From the NCBI GenBank assembly GCA_937874755.1, contig CALNBC010000044.1, positions 1-5,942 of the forward strand: 5,942 nt of DNA, in the 5' to 3' direction. Shown piece by piece: positions 5,358-5,942 of this stretch. The position numbers and the translations under genes are program-made. How positions within the stretch are numbered: the first letter of the stretch is position 1; each line of letters begins with the position of its first letter. Below the pieces are notes generated by a model. That model was not told the origin of the DNA. It made no database searches and saw only the letters and a program-made list of their open reading frames with translations. The DNA comes from an uncultured Clostridia bacterium (lineage in GTDB: Bacteria > Bacillota > Clostridia > Christensenellales > CALWSW01).

Positions 5358-5942
5358 ATGAAAATCAAGTTACACGAAATCCCCGTCCGCGAAGTCGTAG
5401 CGGGCTACATAGACAGCGCAGAAAACGGCGTTACGGGTTTCAATGGACGCTTGAATATTCGCCCTGCTTTTCAACGTGAATTTATCTATAAGGATAAACA
5501 GCGCGACGAGGTAATCCGAACGGTCAGAAAGGATTTTCCGCTCAATGTTATGTATTGGGTGCCCTCTGATGACGGCATTTTTGAAGTGCTGGACGGGCAG
5601 CAGCGCACAATCAGCATTTGCCAATATGTGGCGGGCGATTATTCCATAGACCATATGGGCTTTGACAACCTAACAAAGAGCGAGCAAGAGCAGATTCTTG
5701 ACTATCGCCTTATGATTTATATTTGCGAGGGAACAGACAAGGAGAAATTAGACTGGTTTGAGATTGTCAATATGGTAGGCGAACAGCTATCGGTGCAGGA
5801 ACGCCGAAACGCAATTTATACGGGCGAATGGCTAACCGAAGCGAAGAAGTATTTCAGTAAAAACGGCTGTCCTGCCTATGCCATAGCAAGCGATTATATG
5901 AAAGGCTCACCTATACGGCAGGAATACCTTGCTATGGCATAG
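5358..5942 (+). CDS. DUF262 (GmrS-like, ParB/sulfiredoxin-fold) protein, possibly truncated
   Basis: A 194-residue protein with the DUF262 signatures: RPAFQREFIYKDKQRDEVI (35-53) and FEVLDGQQRTISI (75-87). The DGQQR motif at 79-83 is the nucleotide-binding/catalytic element that DUF262 shares with ParB- and sulfiredoxin-like folds. It also occurs in the GmrS half of GmrSD type IV restriction enzymes and in BrxU/SspE-type defence proteins. It is cotranscribed with the upstream methyltransferase (three-base gap). No DUF1524 or HNH nuclease domain is present. The frame ends with TAG at 5940-5942, shortly after KGSPIRQEYL (182-191). As I recall, homologues continue past this point with 'ETAL-W' and are usually 350 residues or more, so the stop may be a mutation, or the nuclease part may be a separate gene beyond the window. 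The DUF262 domain is certain; a restriction role is an inference from the context. Confidence 0.88.
   Translation: MKIKLHEIPVREVVAGYIDSAENGVTGFNGRLNIRPAFQREFIYKDKQRDEVIRTVRKDFPLNVMYWVPSDDGIFEVLDGQQRTISICQYVAGDYSIDHMGFDNLTKSEQEQILDYRLMIYICEGTDKEKLDWFEIVNMVGEQLSVQERRNAIYTGEWLTEAKKYFSKNGCPAYAIASDYMKGSPIRQEYLAMA

Noticed and set aside
1..5942. CRISPR array, tRNA, rRNA, riboswitch or complete insertion sequence
   Set aside because: No regularly spaced repeats, no tRNA-like cloverleaf, no rRNA-like stretch and no paired terminal inverted repeats with a transposase were seen by eye.

Overview
The window looks like an accessory region of an anaerobic, probably gut-type Clostridia (Firmicutes) chromosome. 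The basis is AGGAG/GAGGG ribosome binding sites, Gram-positive style promoters, a lipoprotein flavin reductase of the fumarate/urocanate reductase superfamily, and clostridial-type defence and mobile-element genes. This is an inference; no rRNA, tRNA or other species marker is present.

Left edge (1-494): the C-terminal tail of a gene that starts outside the window (stop at 119-121) is followed directly by what looks like the scar of an AbiE-type toxin-antitoxin pair. About 26 codons of an antitoxin C-terminus overlap by one base (TGATG) with about 41 codons of an AbiEii-like toxin N-terminus. The toxin similarity stops abruptly near base 325. The 170 bases that follow hold no gene I recognise, only a weak hairpin with a T-run.

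Centre (495-4030): a divergent regulator/enzyme pair. An AraC-family regulator (495-1778, minus) faces a 656-residue secreted lipoprotein (1963-3933, plus). The lipoprotein has a flavoprotein reductase body and a C-terminal covalent-FMN domain. The 184-base gap between them contains a good sigma-A-type promoter in each direction and a tandem repeat just after the plus-strand -10 box. The simplest reading is a substrate-induced anaerobic respiratory reductase on the outer face of the membrane, controlled by the divergent regulator. Two positions that bind substrate in canonical fumarate reductases appear replaced, so the electron acceptor is unknown. No ApbE flavin transferase or membrane electron donor is in the window. 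A strong 15-bp hairpin terminator ends the enzyme unit.

Right part (4031-5942): 3934-4298 contains a palindrome, the terminator, a short open frame that may be the end of a decayed tyrosine recombinase, and two promoter-like sites. It leads into a two-gene operon: an EcoRI-family adenine-specific DNA methyltransferase (GTG start) and, three bases later, a DUF262 (GmrS-like, ParB/sulfiredoxin-fold) protein. This resembles a modification/restriction defence module, but no nuclease domain is visible. The DUF262 frame stops at 194 residues on the last base of the window, which looks short for the family.
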